A stretch of 64,000 bases of DNA from Paenilisteria newyorkensis (lineage in GTDB: Bacteria; Bacillota; Bacilli; Lactobacillales; Listeriaceae): assembly GCF_000766145.1 (NCBI RefSeq), contig NZ_JNFB01000045.1, positions 1-64,000 on the forward strand, in the 5' to 3' direction. A program made the translations under genes and the position numbers. The notes below the pieces were generated by a model that was not told the origin of the DNA, did not search any database, and saw only the letters and a program-made list of their open reading frames with translations. The first letter of the stretch is position 1. Each line of letters starts with the position of its first letter. Below are positions 33,981 through 42,300 of this stretch, one piece after another.

Positions 33981-34099
33981 TGTAGATAACAACAATTACT
34001 TTTTAACTCCCTTTTAGAGTAGTTGCATTGTTTCTCACCTTTTTTCATACCTCTCTTAGAAAAACATCGATCCCAACTAACTGGGCGTCGGTGTTTTTT
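33981..34099 (+). ncRNA. LhrC-like small RNA, copy 1 (most divergent)
   Basis: Starts after TAATAT (33969-33974). First hairpin CAATTACT (33993-34000) / AGTAGTTG (34018-34025) has ACTCCC in its loop; a pyrimidine-rich single-stranded stretch follows; a strong terminator AAAACATCGATCCC (34061-34074) / GGGCGTCGGTGTTTT (34083-34097) ends it. The layout matches the two better copies downstream, and the upstream TTCAT repeats are shared, but the terminator loop lacks the CCCC motif. Ends predicted. Confidence 0.6.
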
Positions 34100-34146
34100 G
34101 CATGGTACAGGTATTGTGCTAAACTAGAGATATGGAGGTGCGGTAT

Positions 34147-34989
34147 ATGTTGCAAAATGGAGACACTATTGGCCTGGTTGGTTGTTCTAACGGGCGGGAG
34201 CAAGAGCGAGAAAAGGATATTAAACGTGTCGAGGAGCTACTTTCTAAGCATTTCGGTATTGGCGTAGTTCGCGCGACAACGATTTTTGAAACGGAAAGCA
34301 GGATGCCGAAACAACGCGCAGAATCGCTCTTAAACATGTATCAAAATCCCGAAATAAAGGCTATATTTGATATTTCGGGCGGTGATTTAGCGAATGAAAT
34401 CCTGCCATATCTTGATTTTGAGGCAATCAAGATAGCGAATAAACCTTTCATTGGTTACAGCGATTTAACGGTTATTTTGAATGCTATTTATGCGAAAACA
34501 GGTGTGTCGGGTTATAACTACCAACTGTTGCATTTAGCAGGAAATGAATCGGAATTACAGTTGCGGCAGTTTGAGAATACCTTTTTAAAGGGGGAAAAAA
34601 CAGTAATTCCGTATGAAACGATAGTAGAAAGCGCTAAAATGACAGGCCAGGTAATTGGTGGGAACATTCGGTGTTTATTGAAGTTGGCGGGAACGGAATA
34701 TCTTCCTGATCCGACTGGGAAAATTATTTTGCTTGAGGCGATGAGCGGGGATCGTAGCAAAATCGCGACATTTTTTGCTCAGCTTGATCAAATTGGCTAT
34801 TTAAAAGAGGCGAACGGCGTTATTTTAGGAACTTTTTCAGAGATGGAGAAATTGGAGCAACAAAAAGAGGTAGATGAAATGGCGCGTGAATACATGCAAC
34901 GATATCGTAAATTCCTGATAAAAACCTCGATTGTGGGGCATAATGAAGACGCGCAACCATTCCCGCTTGGCGAAAAACTTGAATTCTAA
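34147..34989 (+). CDS. S66 family peptidase (LD-carboxypeptidase/MccF-like)
   Basis: 280 residues from ATG 34147, which has GGAGGTG six bases upstream; the frame's ATG 34132 lies within that site. Pattern of family S66: NGDTIGLVGCSNG at the start, FDISGGDLANEILPYLDFEA and the conserved KPFIGYSDLTVILNAIYAKT (the serine nucleophile is the S of GYSD-type motifs) and GGNIRCLLKLAGTEYLPD. Members trim murein tetrapeptides or cleave microcin C-type antibiotics. Cytoplasmic, no signal peptide. It lies between LhrC-like copies 1 and 2. Confidence 0.85.
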   Translation: MLQNGDTIGLVGCSNGREQEREKDIKRVEELLSKHFGIGVVRATTIFETESRMPKQRAESLLNMYQNPEIKAIFDISGGDLANEILPYLDFEAIKIANKPFIGYSDLTVILNAIYAKTGVSGYNYQLLHLAGNESELQLRQFENTFLKGEKTVIPYETIVESAKMTGQVIGGNIRCLLKLAGTEYLPDPTGKIILLEAMSGDRSKIATFFAQLDQIGYLKEANGVILGTFSEMEKLEQQKEVDEMAREYMQRYRKFLIKTSIVGHNEDAQPFPLGEKLEF

Positions 34990-35045
34990 TAAAATTCTCA
35001 TGGAATCCCCGCAAAACTTTCATCGACGCCCTGTATTATAGAGAA

Positions 35046-35143
35046 TGTAAACAAGGACAGCAATTAGGTTTCCCCCCTTTTTCCTAATTGCGATATTCCT
35101 TAACAAACTCCCTTTTTGACCAGCTTCCCCGGCTGGTTTTTTT
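35046..35143 (+). ncRNA. LhrC-like small RNA, copy 2
   Basis: Starts after TATTAT (35034-35039). Hairpin CAATTAGG (35061-35068) / CCTAATTG (35083-35090) with a C-rich TTTCCCCCC loop; single-stranded ACTCCC near 35107; terminator ACCAGC (35119-35124) / GCTGGT (35132-35137) with TTCCCC loop and seven T residues. Three exposed UCCC-type sites in these positions are the hallmark of the LhrC family, which binds Shine-Dalgarno regions of surface-protein mRNAs in L. monocytogenes. Size about 98 bases, as for LhrC. Confidence 0.85.
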
Positions 35144-35208
35144 GTGCCTATTTGGAAGTAGTCAAAGCGGTTAGGAGTATGAGATAATGGGGTTTGGGAG
35201 GGATTTCG

Positions 35209-35769
35209 ATGGAGATTGATAATAAAGTGTACGCGACGAATCGGGATGAATGGAGATCGTGGTTGGAAGCGAATGGCGAGACACAGAAGTATTGTTGGCT
35301 TGTTTTGCCGCGGAAACAGAGTGATTTTACATATATTGATGCTGTGGAGGAGGCTTTGTGCTTCGGTTGGATAGATAGTACGAAAAAAGGACTGGATGAA
35401 AAGCATATCGGGCAGCGGTTTTCGCATCGGGTGCCAAAGAGTAATTGGACGGAATTAAACAAAGAACGGGCGCGCCGAATGAGGAAACTGGGATTGATGA
35501 CGCCTCAGGGAGAGCGGGTTTTGCCGAATCTGGACGCGGAATTTGAAATATTTGAAGACATTTTAGAGGCGATAGAACAGGACGCCATTTTGAAAGAAAA
35601 TTTTGCGAAACTTCCGGATTTATATGTTCGAATCAAGCTGGACAATATCCAATCGGTTTTTAAGGACCGTGCGCTGTTTGACAAGAGATTGGCGACATTT
35701 TTGGAAAAAACACGAAAAGGCGAATTGTACGGCAAATGGCATGATGACGGCAGATTAACGGATTATTAG
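35209..35769 (+). CDS. YdeI/OmpD-associated family protein
   Basis: 186 residues from ATG 35209 with GGGAGGG just upstream. The pattern ATNRDEWRSWLEANGE, YIDAVEEALCFGWIDST, GQRFSHRVPKSNWTELN and KERARRMRKLGLMTPQG is that of the YdeI family, loosely linked to bacteriocin or antimicrobial-peptide tolerance. Cytoplasmic. Between LhrC-like copies 2 and 3; the small gene at 35789 follows 19 bases later, so they are probably co-transcribed. Confidence 0.88.
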   Translation: MEIDNKVYATNRDEWRSWLEANGETQKYCWLVLPRKQSDFTYIDAVEEALCFGWIDSTKKGLDEKHIGQRFSHRVPKSNWTELNKERARRMRKLGLMTPQGERVLPNLDAEFEIFEDILEAIEQDAILKENFAKLPDLYVRIKLDNIQSVFKDRALFDKRLATFLEKTRKGELYGKWHDDGRLTDY

Positions 35770-35788
35770 TGGAGGGAGCGGAAATAGG

Positions 35789-36091
35789 ATGGCGTTAGAG
35801 ATCAGTATAGTTAATAAATCGCAGAACAAGTTGACGCAAAAAGCTTTTATCTACATAGATGGCCAGCAGAAAACGACGAATATCAAGCAATTGGAGCCGG
35901 GTGAGGAATGCCAGATTGAGATTCCGACAACAGAGAAAGACGTAACCAGCGATATCATGCTTTCCTATTTAAACACAGATAGCGCGATTATTATCACAAA
36001 AATGGGCGAAGTGACCAGCCAGGCTCAAAACATGCTGCTAGACATCACAGATATAGCGCCAGAAGGAACAATTAGATACCAGTTTTCATAA
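35789..36091 (+). CDS. Unknown 100-aa protein
   Basis: A short beta-rich protein (MALEISIVNKSQNKL..., ending EGTIRYQFS), without signal peptide or membrane segment. GGAGGGAGCGG lies about eight bases before the ATG. The alternating hydrophobic strands suggest a small beta-sandwich. It follows the YdeI-like gene and precedes the third LhrC-like RNA. No family recognised. Confidence 0.75.
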   Translation: MALEISIVNKSQNKLTQKAFIYIDGQQKTTNIKQLEPGEECQIEIPTTEKDVTSDIMLSYLNTDSAIIITKMGEVTSQAQNMLLDITDIAPEGTIRYQFS

Positions 36092-36162
36092 AAAATGAAA
36101 GTTTCATGGAATTCTCATAAAAATCCCCGCAAACTTTCATCGAAGCCCTGTATTATAGAGAA

Positions 36163-36263
36163 TGTAAACAAGGACAGCAATTAGTTTTACCCCCCCTTTT
36201 TCTAATTGCCGCTAGTCCTTTAAACTCCTTTTTTGAACCAGCTCCCCCCGGCTGGTTCTTTTT
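36163..36263 (+). ncRNA. LhrC-like small RNA, copy 3
   Basis: Starts after TATTAT (36151-36156). Hairpin CAATTAG (36178-36184) / CTAATTG (36202-36208) with a loop of seven C residues; single-stranded ACTCC near 36225; terminator GAACCAGC (36235-36242) / GCTGGTTC (36251-36258) with TCCCCCC loop and five T residues. Near-identical to copy 2 from about 35 bases upstream of the start to the first hairpin, with covarying stems downstream. Confidence 0.85.
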
Positions 36264-36387
36264 GTTGGTGCTGTTACGACCAAAAGGAGTTACAGCACCA
36301 ATATAAGGGTGAGCGTAGCGAACAGTTAATCCATGCACTGAACAAAGTGAGGCACAGCCCTAACATAAGCGCGAACAAAGTGAACGG
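36264..36387. repeat. Hairpin and short repeats after LhrC-like copy 3
   Basis: TTGGTGCTGT and ACAGCACCAA form a perfect ten-base stem within 36264-36301. After it, GCGAACAGTTAATCCAT and a variant GAACGGTTAATCCAT recur, with AACAAAGTGA between. No T tract, so probably not a terminator; role unknown. Confidence 0.5.
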
Positions 36388-37857
36388 TTAATCCATTCCC
36401 CCAAGTTTCCCATCCCGAATCCCCTTCAACCTCTCCTCCAAACGCACCCAATCACCCTGCGTCGGCGGAAAATTCCAAATGAAAACACAATCAGAATTCC
36501 CTGAAACAGTCGTGGTCTCCGATATTATGAGGTCAACTATTTTCGGAATATCCTGCGTACTTATTTCGATATTCAAATCTAGTTTGCGAAGGATTTGCGA
36601 CTTTAATTTATTCAAAATAGCGTTATCCTGACTCGTAAACAAAGCAACTTGCAATCGCGGTTCATACTTTTTCATTGCGAACCGTTCTAGAATCAGAACC
36701 ATGTACTTATAGCAAAAATAAATAGGTGGCGCCGAAACGTGCTTCAAACGCTTAGGATCAAATAAATGCATCGTTATCTTATCTAAAACCATCCATAATC
36801 CAGGATTTTCAGTTTTGAAATAGTCAGCCTGTGCGCGCACATCTTGGTATATATACAAGTACGGAAGCGATAATCCATAAAAGTTAGCGTTGATAAAATC
36901 GAGCCATAAATGATCGTTATCTTCTATTATAATATCTGGGTAGCATTTGGTAAATTCCTCAAAAAAGGATGCAGCAATTGTATAAGGTAGTGTTTGCTGT
37001 TGTCTATGCCACGCAATGAGTCCAGTTGCAGTGGAATCACGAGCTTTAGGGTACATCAAATTACTAATAGCAATCGTTAAATATTTTTCCTCCAGATCTT
37101 TGTGCTGTGCAGGTACATCGTTTATTAAAGATTCTCCATAGTCTCTAATAAATTGCGTCACTTGGGGAGGCACGCAATCCTGCAATATCATCTCCTCTAC
37201 ATAACGTTTTTGAGCATGCCTCATGTATTTTACTGCCAGACGATAAAGCAGCTGTTCTTTCTCAATCGCGTTCACGTAAACATCCACTTTACGCAAAAAT
37301 TCATCGAGTTCGTATACCAAAACTTCTCTGGATATGGAGCGAAATGGCCATGTTCTCCCTTTATATACAAGCCAATATAGGTGATAGTAACATTCTCTCA
37401 CCCAAATCTCAGGCCCAGTAATGCGTAGGGGATTTGTTTGGATGCCCAAATGGCTTTTGTGAAGGACTTTTTGTAAGCGTTTTAATTTTAAATAGAAGGT
37501 ACTTTTCGTAATAAAATGTTGCTCATAAAATTGTCGTGCTCGTAAATGTGGATAATTAAACGTGCTGTCCAACAAAAGATACGCGACAGAAGAAGTCATA
37601 TATTTTTCAATAATTGCATCTACAGGTAGGTCATCGTTTTTTTTCAGATAAGCACCGATCCCTTTTTTGATAATTAATTGGGTACCAGGGGCGTTTTTAG
37701 CCAAGTATAATGCAATATCATCGAGTGCTTTGTAAACTGCATCTAGGTTGTAATTTAAAATATGAGATATCTCAGAGATTGGCCAGTATTTTTTCTCTGT
37801 CCCTATCAACCGTATAATTTCGAATTCTCGTATTTCCTTCTCATCCAAAAAATACAT
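36388..37857 (-). CDS. Mga/AtxA-like transcriptional regulator
   Basis: 489 residues from ATG 37857, which has AAAGGGGAAA just upstream. N-terminal helix-turn-helix pair (WPISEISHILNYNLDAVYKA and FYEQHFITKSTFYLKLKRLQ), a long helical PRD-like middle, and an EIIB-like C-terminal part (RLQVALFTSQDNAILNKL). This is the layout of Mga-type virulence regulators controlled by PTS phosphorylation; Listeria has several. It diverges from the PrfA/Crp-like gene and adhesin, which may be its targets. Family fairly sure; target inferred. Confidence 0.82.
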   Translation of the reverse strand: MYFLDEKEIREFEIIRLIGTEKKYWPISEISHILNYNLDAVYKALDDIALYLAKNAPGTQLIIKKGIGAYLKKNDDLPVDAIIEKYMTSSVAYLLLDSTFNYPHLRARQFYEQHFITKSTFYLKLKRLQKVLHKSHLGIQTNPLRITGPEIWVRECYYHLYWLVYKGRTWPFRSISREVLVYELDEFLRKVDVYVNAIEKEQLLYRLAVKYMRHAQKRYVEEMILQDCVPPQVTQFIRDYGESLINDVPAQHKDLEEKYLTIAISNLMYPKARDSTATGLIAWHRQQQTLPYTIAASFFEEFTKCYPDIIIEDNDHLWLDFINANFYGLSLPYLYIYQDVRAQADYFKTENPGLWMVLDKITMHLFDPKRLKHVSAPPIYFCYKYMVLILERFAMKKYEPRLQVALFTSQDNAILNKLKSQILRKLDLNIEISTQDIPKIVDLIISETTTVSGNSDCVFIWNFPPTQGDWVRLEERLKGIRDGKLGGMD

Positions 37858-38608
37858 GTCATTTCCCCTTTCTGGCATTGTTAATCGTATTTAATAATAC
37901 CCTTTTATACTATTTTTATGCTAATTAGCGATATGTTAAGAGATAGTCACAAATTCTTCAGATTCTGATAGCGATAATTGTATAAACTTATAAAACGGAT
38001 AAAAATAGCCGTGATAAGCTGAGTATGTATCCTATTTCAAAATTAGGTGGAAGCGGGATGCTAGTTTTACTTTTTAATAAGAAAAGGAGGGTTATTTCTA
38101 TGATTACATAAAAAAAGAGCACTAAATGTACTTTTTAAGAAAAATATACATCTGGAGGAACATATTGATATGACTTGATTCTGCTGTATTTGTCCTATTG
38201 GCGCGAAAAGAAACCTATTTTTTAGGAAATAAATCAGAAGTAAAGTATTATACTATGAATGTACTTAAGGAACAGCATACTTTTAAGACATTCAAACCTA
38301 ATTTACTTAGGATTTCCTAGGTTCAAAAAACTATAGATGACACAAAATATTCACAGTTAGCCTGACTAGTTGCAACTCTGTTGTGAAATCTAGAACAAGA
38401 AGATGATACACTTAGAAACAATAACTCGGGTAGTAACACAGAGCCATTCTCATATACAAAAATAGGCGAACGCGATGAAAAGACATAAAAGTTTCACAAT
38501 TCTTCTGGAAATCTGCACCATAGTTGAAACGCAGAAAACGGGAACATGTTAAATTTATAAATGTAATCTTTCACAACTATTCAAGATGTTAGAAAGGAGA
38601 AATCATAA
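37858..38608 (+). promoter_or_regulatory. 750-base leader/intergenic region with minimal ORFs
   Basis: No normal gene. A 17-codon ORF (38058-38111, MLVLLFNKKRRVISMIT) starts behind AGGTGG; within it a full GGAGG (38086-38090) precedes its last codons ATG-ATT-ACA-stop. A second GGAGG (38154-38158) precedes ATG-ACT-stop at 38170-38178. Strong ribosome sites with almost no coding suggest leader peptides or ribosome-stabilised RNA. The rest is AT-rich with no clear repeat. Confidence 0.5.
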
Positions 38609-39289
38609 TTGGTGTATATTTCAAGTGATACGAGTTTAGACGGGATTATTAAAGAATTACAAACAAATGCGTATGGCGATAATTTAGTACAAGAAGTTAC
38701 ATTTGATAAAGGGCAACAAATTATTGCGCCAGGGAAGCCGAACAATGCACTATACATTATTACATCTGGGATTTCCATCACGACCCAGACGATGAAAGAT
38801 TCGCTAAAGCCAGTCATATCCTTTCTAACGGATGGGGATATCATCGGGCTGGAATCGTTTTTCAGGAAAAATGAGAGTGTGGTAATGACACAAGCGACAA
38901 CATTAACAGAGTTACGAGCAACGAGAATCGATATGGATTATCTAATGAATTATTTAGCAAATCGACCGTCATTCATGGAGTACTTTGCGAACCTAATGAC
39001 AGAACAATTGTACAATCTATACGAGCGCTACATGCAACTAATGCTAGGTCGAGAAGAACGATTCGTTAACTCCCTTTACGATATTGCAAACAAACTAGGG
39101 GCCACAGTAGAGGAAGGCATTCAAATCCCATCTGTTATTAATACGAAGCTGATCGGAGCCTATTGCAACGTGGACCGAAACTTCATACCGAAGCAGCTAA
39201 AGAAAATGATAGAAGAAGGTCAGATTAGTGTGGATCATAAAAATATTACTATCAAAAATGTATCCACAAGTCGGAATATTCAGTTATAA
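38609..39289 (+). CDS. Crp/Fnr-family regulator, PrfA-like
   Basis: 226 residues from TTG 38609, eight bases after GAAAGGAGA; GTG 38612 is the alternative. An N-terminal cyclic-nucleotide-like beta barrel (QIIAPGKPNNALYIITSGI, then FLTDGDIIGLESFF) and a C-terminal domain with a winged-helix-like end (NTKLIGAYCNVDRNFIPKQL, then KMIEEGQISVDHKNITI). Listeria genomes hold many such PrfA-related proteins. It precedes the 1691-aa adhesin by about 100 bases and probably controls it. Long leader upstream. Confidence 0.88.
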   Translation: MVYISSDTSLDGIIKELQTNAYGDNLVQEVTFDKGQQIIAPGKPNNALYIITSGISITTQTMKDSLKPVISFLTDGDIIGLESFFRKNESVVMTQATTLTELRATRIDMDYLMNYLANRPSFMEYFANLMTEQLYNLYERYMQLMLGREERFVNSLYDIANKLGATVEEGIQIPSVINTKLIGAYCNVDRNFIPKQLKKMIEEGQISVDHKNITIKNVSTSRNIQL

Positions 39290-39302
39290 AAATTCTGAAT
39301 GT

Positions 39303-39323
39303 AAGGAGGTGTTTATCATGTGA
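39303..39323 (+). promoter_or_regulatory. Strong Shine-Dalgarno followed by a start-stop codon pair
   Basis: AAGGAGGT (39303-39310) is followed eight bases later by ATG-TGA (39318-39323). It cannot encode a peptide, yet it is the best ribosome site between the regulator and the adhesin. It may hold a ribosome or 30S subunit to protect the adhesin mRNA, or control coupling. Confidence 0.6.
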
Positions 39324-39394
39324 ACCCATAACCGTTCTATGGTAGGCAGACATTTTACAAAAAAAAAAGAAACATAAGAAGGAGAAACATAAAC

Positions 39395-42300
39395 ATGAAA
39401 TTAGAACAAAAGGGACCTATTAACGTCTTATCTATGAAAACCGTGAAAAAAGCGGCTAAAACATTATTAATCGCGACAGTGGTTGCAAGTCAAGTATTTA
39501 CAGTACTACCAACAGGCTCACATGCAGCAGAAGCAGCAGGAAGCACAACAGCTGGAACAGAAGCTCCAAGTGCAGCAGTCGTAGCACAAAAATACGCTCC
39601 ACTAGGCGCAACTTTAGCACTAGATGGCGGAGTTACAGAGAAAAGACAACAAGTTTCAACATTTGCTGAATTTAAAGCAGCAGCAGAATCAACAACTGTA
39701 AACGTAATTGAAATCACTGGGGATTTTCAATTAGCAAGTAATGTAACAGTTAACAGCAACATGCGTATTGAAGGTAATGGACATACGATTAGTGCAGCAT
39801 CTTACCAAGTAATCATGAAATCTAATTCGATTGTTGATTTAGAAGACGTAATCATGACAAACGTTGGAACGAAAGCAATTTTCACAGGTTATACATCTTC
39901 AGCAGCACCAACAGTAAACATCATTGATAACGTTCAAATTCGCGGTATGATCATGGGTGGATCTGGTAAACTTTCACTATCTATCGCTGGAACAAATAAC
40001 CGTTTAGTAAATGCTGAGCGTCAAGGTATGGATGTTGATAGCCTAGAAATCGCTGACAACACGCAAATCGACCAACTAGAAGCTTTGGAAACAGCGGTTA
40101 AAGTTCGTTCATCAGGTTCTGTAAACATTGGTGACAACGCGAAAATTAACATGATGTCAAACAAAGGCTATGCATTCGACGTATCAAATAGTGCACTTGT
40201 AGTCGGCGAAAACACAGTTATTAACTCCGCATCTAAATACGGTACATTAAAAGCTGCTACATTAGTTGTTAAAAATGGCGCAGACTTAACGCTAGCTTCA
40301 GGTGATGTTGGTAACGGTATTTACGTATCAGGTAACATTACAATCGGCGACAACGTAAAAGTGAAAGCAACTGGTACAGGTACAGCAATCTATGCATACA
40401 ACACAGGCGCTTCGATCGTTGTAGGTAAAGACGCAGATATCGACGTAGTTAGTGATAACGGCAGTGGTATCTACGGTAACGCAACAATCACATTTGGCGA
40501 TCGTTCATCTCTTAAACTAAGAACACATGATAGAGGTATTTATTCAGCTGGAGCAGCAACAATCCGCTTCGGTTCAGTATCTAACCAAAATCCACAACCA
40601 GAAGATCGCGTGAAAATTGATATCGATTCAGGCGTTAGTTACGGAATTTACTCTGGCGGACCAGTTATCTTTGGTGACAACACAGAAATAGCTATTAAAG
40701 CTAAGAGTGATGCAATCTACGCATCAGGTAATTCACGTGTTGATTTCGGTGCCAATACAGCGTCAAACATCACTTCATCAAGTGGCGACGGCGTTAACGC
40801 AGGCGGAATCAAGTTTGGCGACAATTCTACAGCCTACATTAAAGCATACACAAACGGCCTTGAAACTACCAACACAAGCGGTGAAGGTATTTCTACAGGC
40901 AAAAATGTAAACATGACAATCATTTCTCCAAACCATGATGGTATCTACACATACAAAGATACAACGTTTGGCGATAACAACACAATTTCAATCACAGCAT
41001 TGAACAGTCACGCTATTCATACTTTCTACGGTGGTTCAGTTAAATTAGGCGTAGATTCTAGTCTATATTTAAATGCACAAACAGGTATGATTCAAGAAGG
41101 TAGCGCGGCAGCAACATTCAACGTAGGGAATAACACACTTGTTAAAATCGAGTCTTCTGATTACGGTATCAACACATCAGGATCCATCACTTTTGCAGAA
41201 AACGCGAAAGCTAACATCCGTGCAGCATCTGGACAAGGAAACTACCCAGCAATCAAAGCTAACGGTATTGTTACATTCAACAAAAATTCAATGGCTTACG
41301 TAGAAACACTTTCAAATACATCAACAACTGTATTTGATCTAAGTGGTGCACAAAGCTCGAAACTAGTTCTTAATTCACCGAAATATATCGATTTCCGTCA
41401 AAACAACAGAGCGGTAGCAGGACATATCGTTCGTGGTTACGGTAACGACAATGCATCTTACGTTTCTCGCGTAGAGATGAACAACATGGCTAAAGTTTAC
41501 GCTTGGGAACATGCGGCAGACTGGTCTAAAGCAACAGGAAGCGAATGGACAAGCGTTGATGATGCTAGAATCCCATTAACTTACAAAGTTGGAAGCGCGT
41601 ATACAAGCTATTACAGTGGTTTAGCAACTGGTCAAAACATCGAAGGATTCAGCCTTTTTGATTACTCACGTGTATCAACAGAAGGTTCAAGCATCGTAGA
41701 ACGTCCAGTAGTATCTCCAATTTTTGAAGGTGCGAAAACTGTTTCAGGAACTGGTACAGCTGGCGATGATATCGTTGTAACATTCCCTGATGGCAAAACT
41801 GCTAAAGCAACAGTTGACGCTGATGGTAAATGGACAGTTGACGTACCAGCAGGAACAAACTTAGTAAAAGATCAAAGCGTTCTAACTTACCAAACAAACG
41901 GTGTTAATGACAGTGCTCGTGTAACAACGAAAGTACAAGCAGACACTACGGTTCCAGCTCCACCAACAGTTGATTCTATCAAAGCGGGCGATACAACAAT
42001 CAGCGGTAAAGCTGTTCCGAACAACACTGTAACAGTAAAACTTCCAGACGGAACAACAGCAACAGGTACAGCAAATGATAAAGGCGAGTTCGCAATAACA
42101 ATTCCAGCTCAAAAAGCAGATGCAGTTATTGATGTAACGCAAGCAGGTAAAAATGGTCTACCAAGTGATCCAGCATCCGTTGTAGTTAAATCGAACGAAA
42201 AACCAGTGATTACAGCAAGCGACAAAACAATTAAAATTGGTGACACGTTCAACGCATTAACAGGCGTAACAGCGACTGACAAAGAAGATGGCAGCTTAAC

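Noticed and set aside
40120-41300. CRISPR-like periodicity within the adhesin gene
   Set aside because: The repeats are protein-level beta-helix turns in an open reading frame with diverged DNA; there are no constant spacers and no cas genes in the window.
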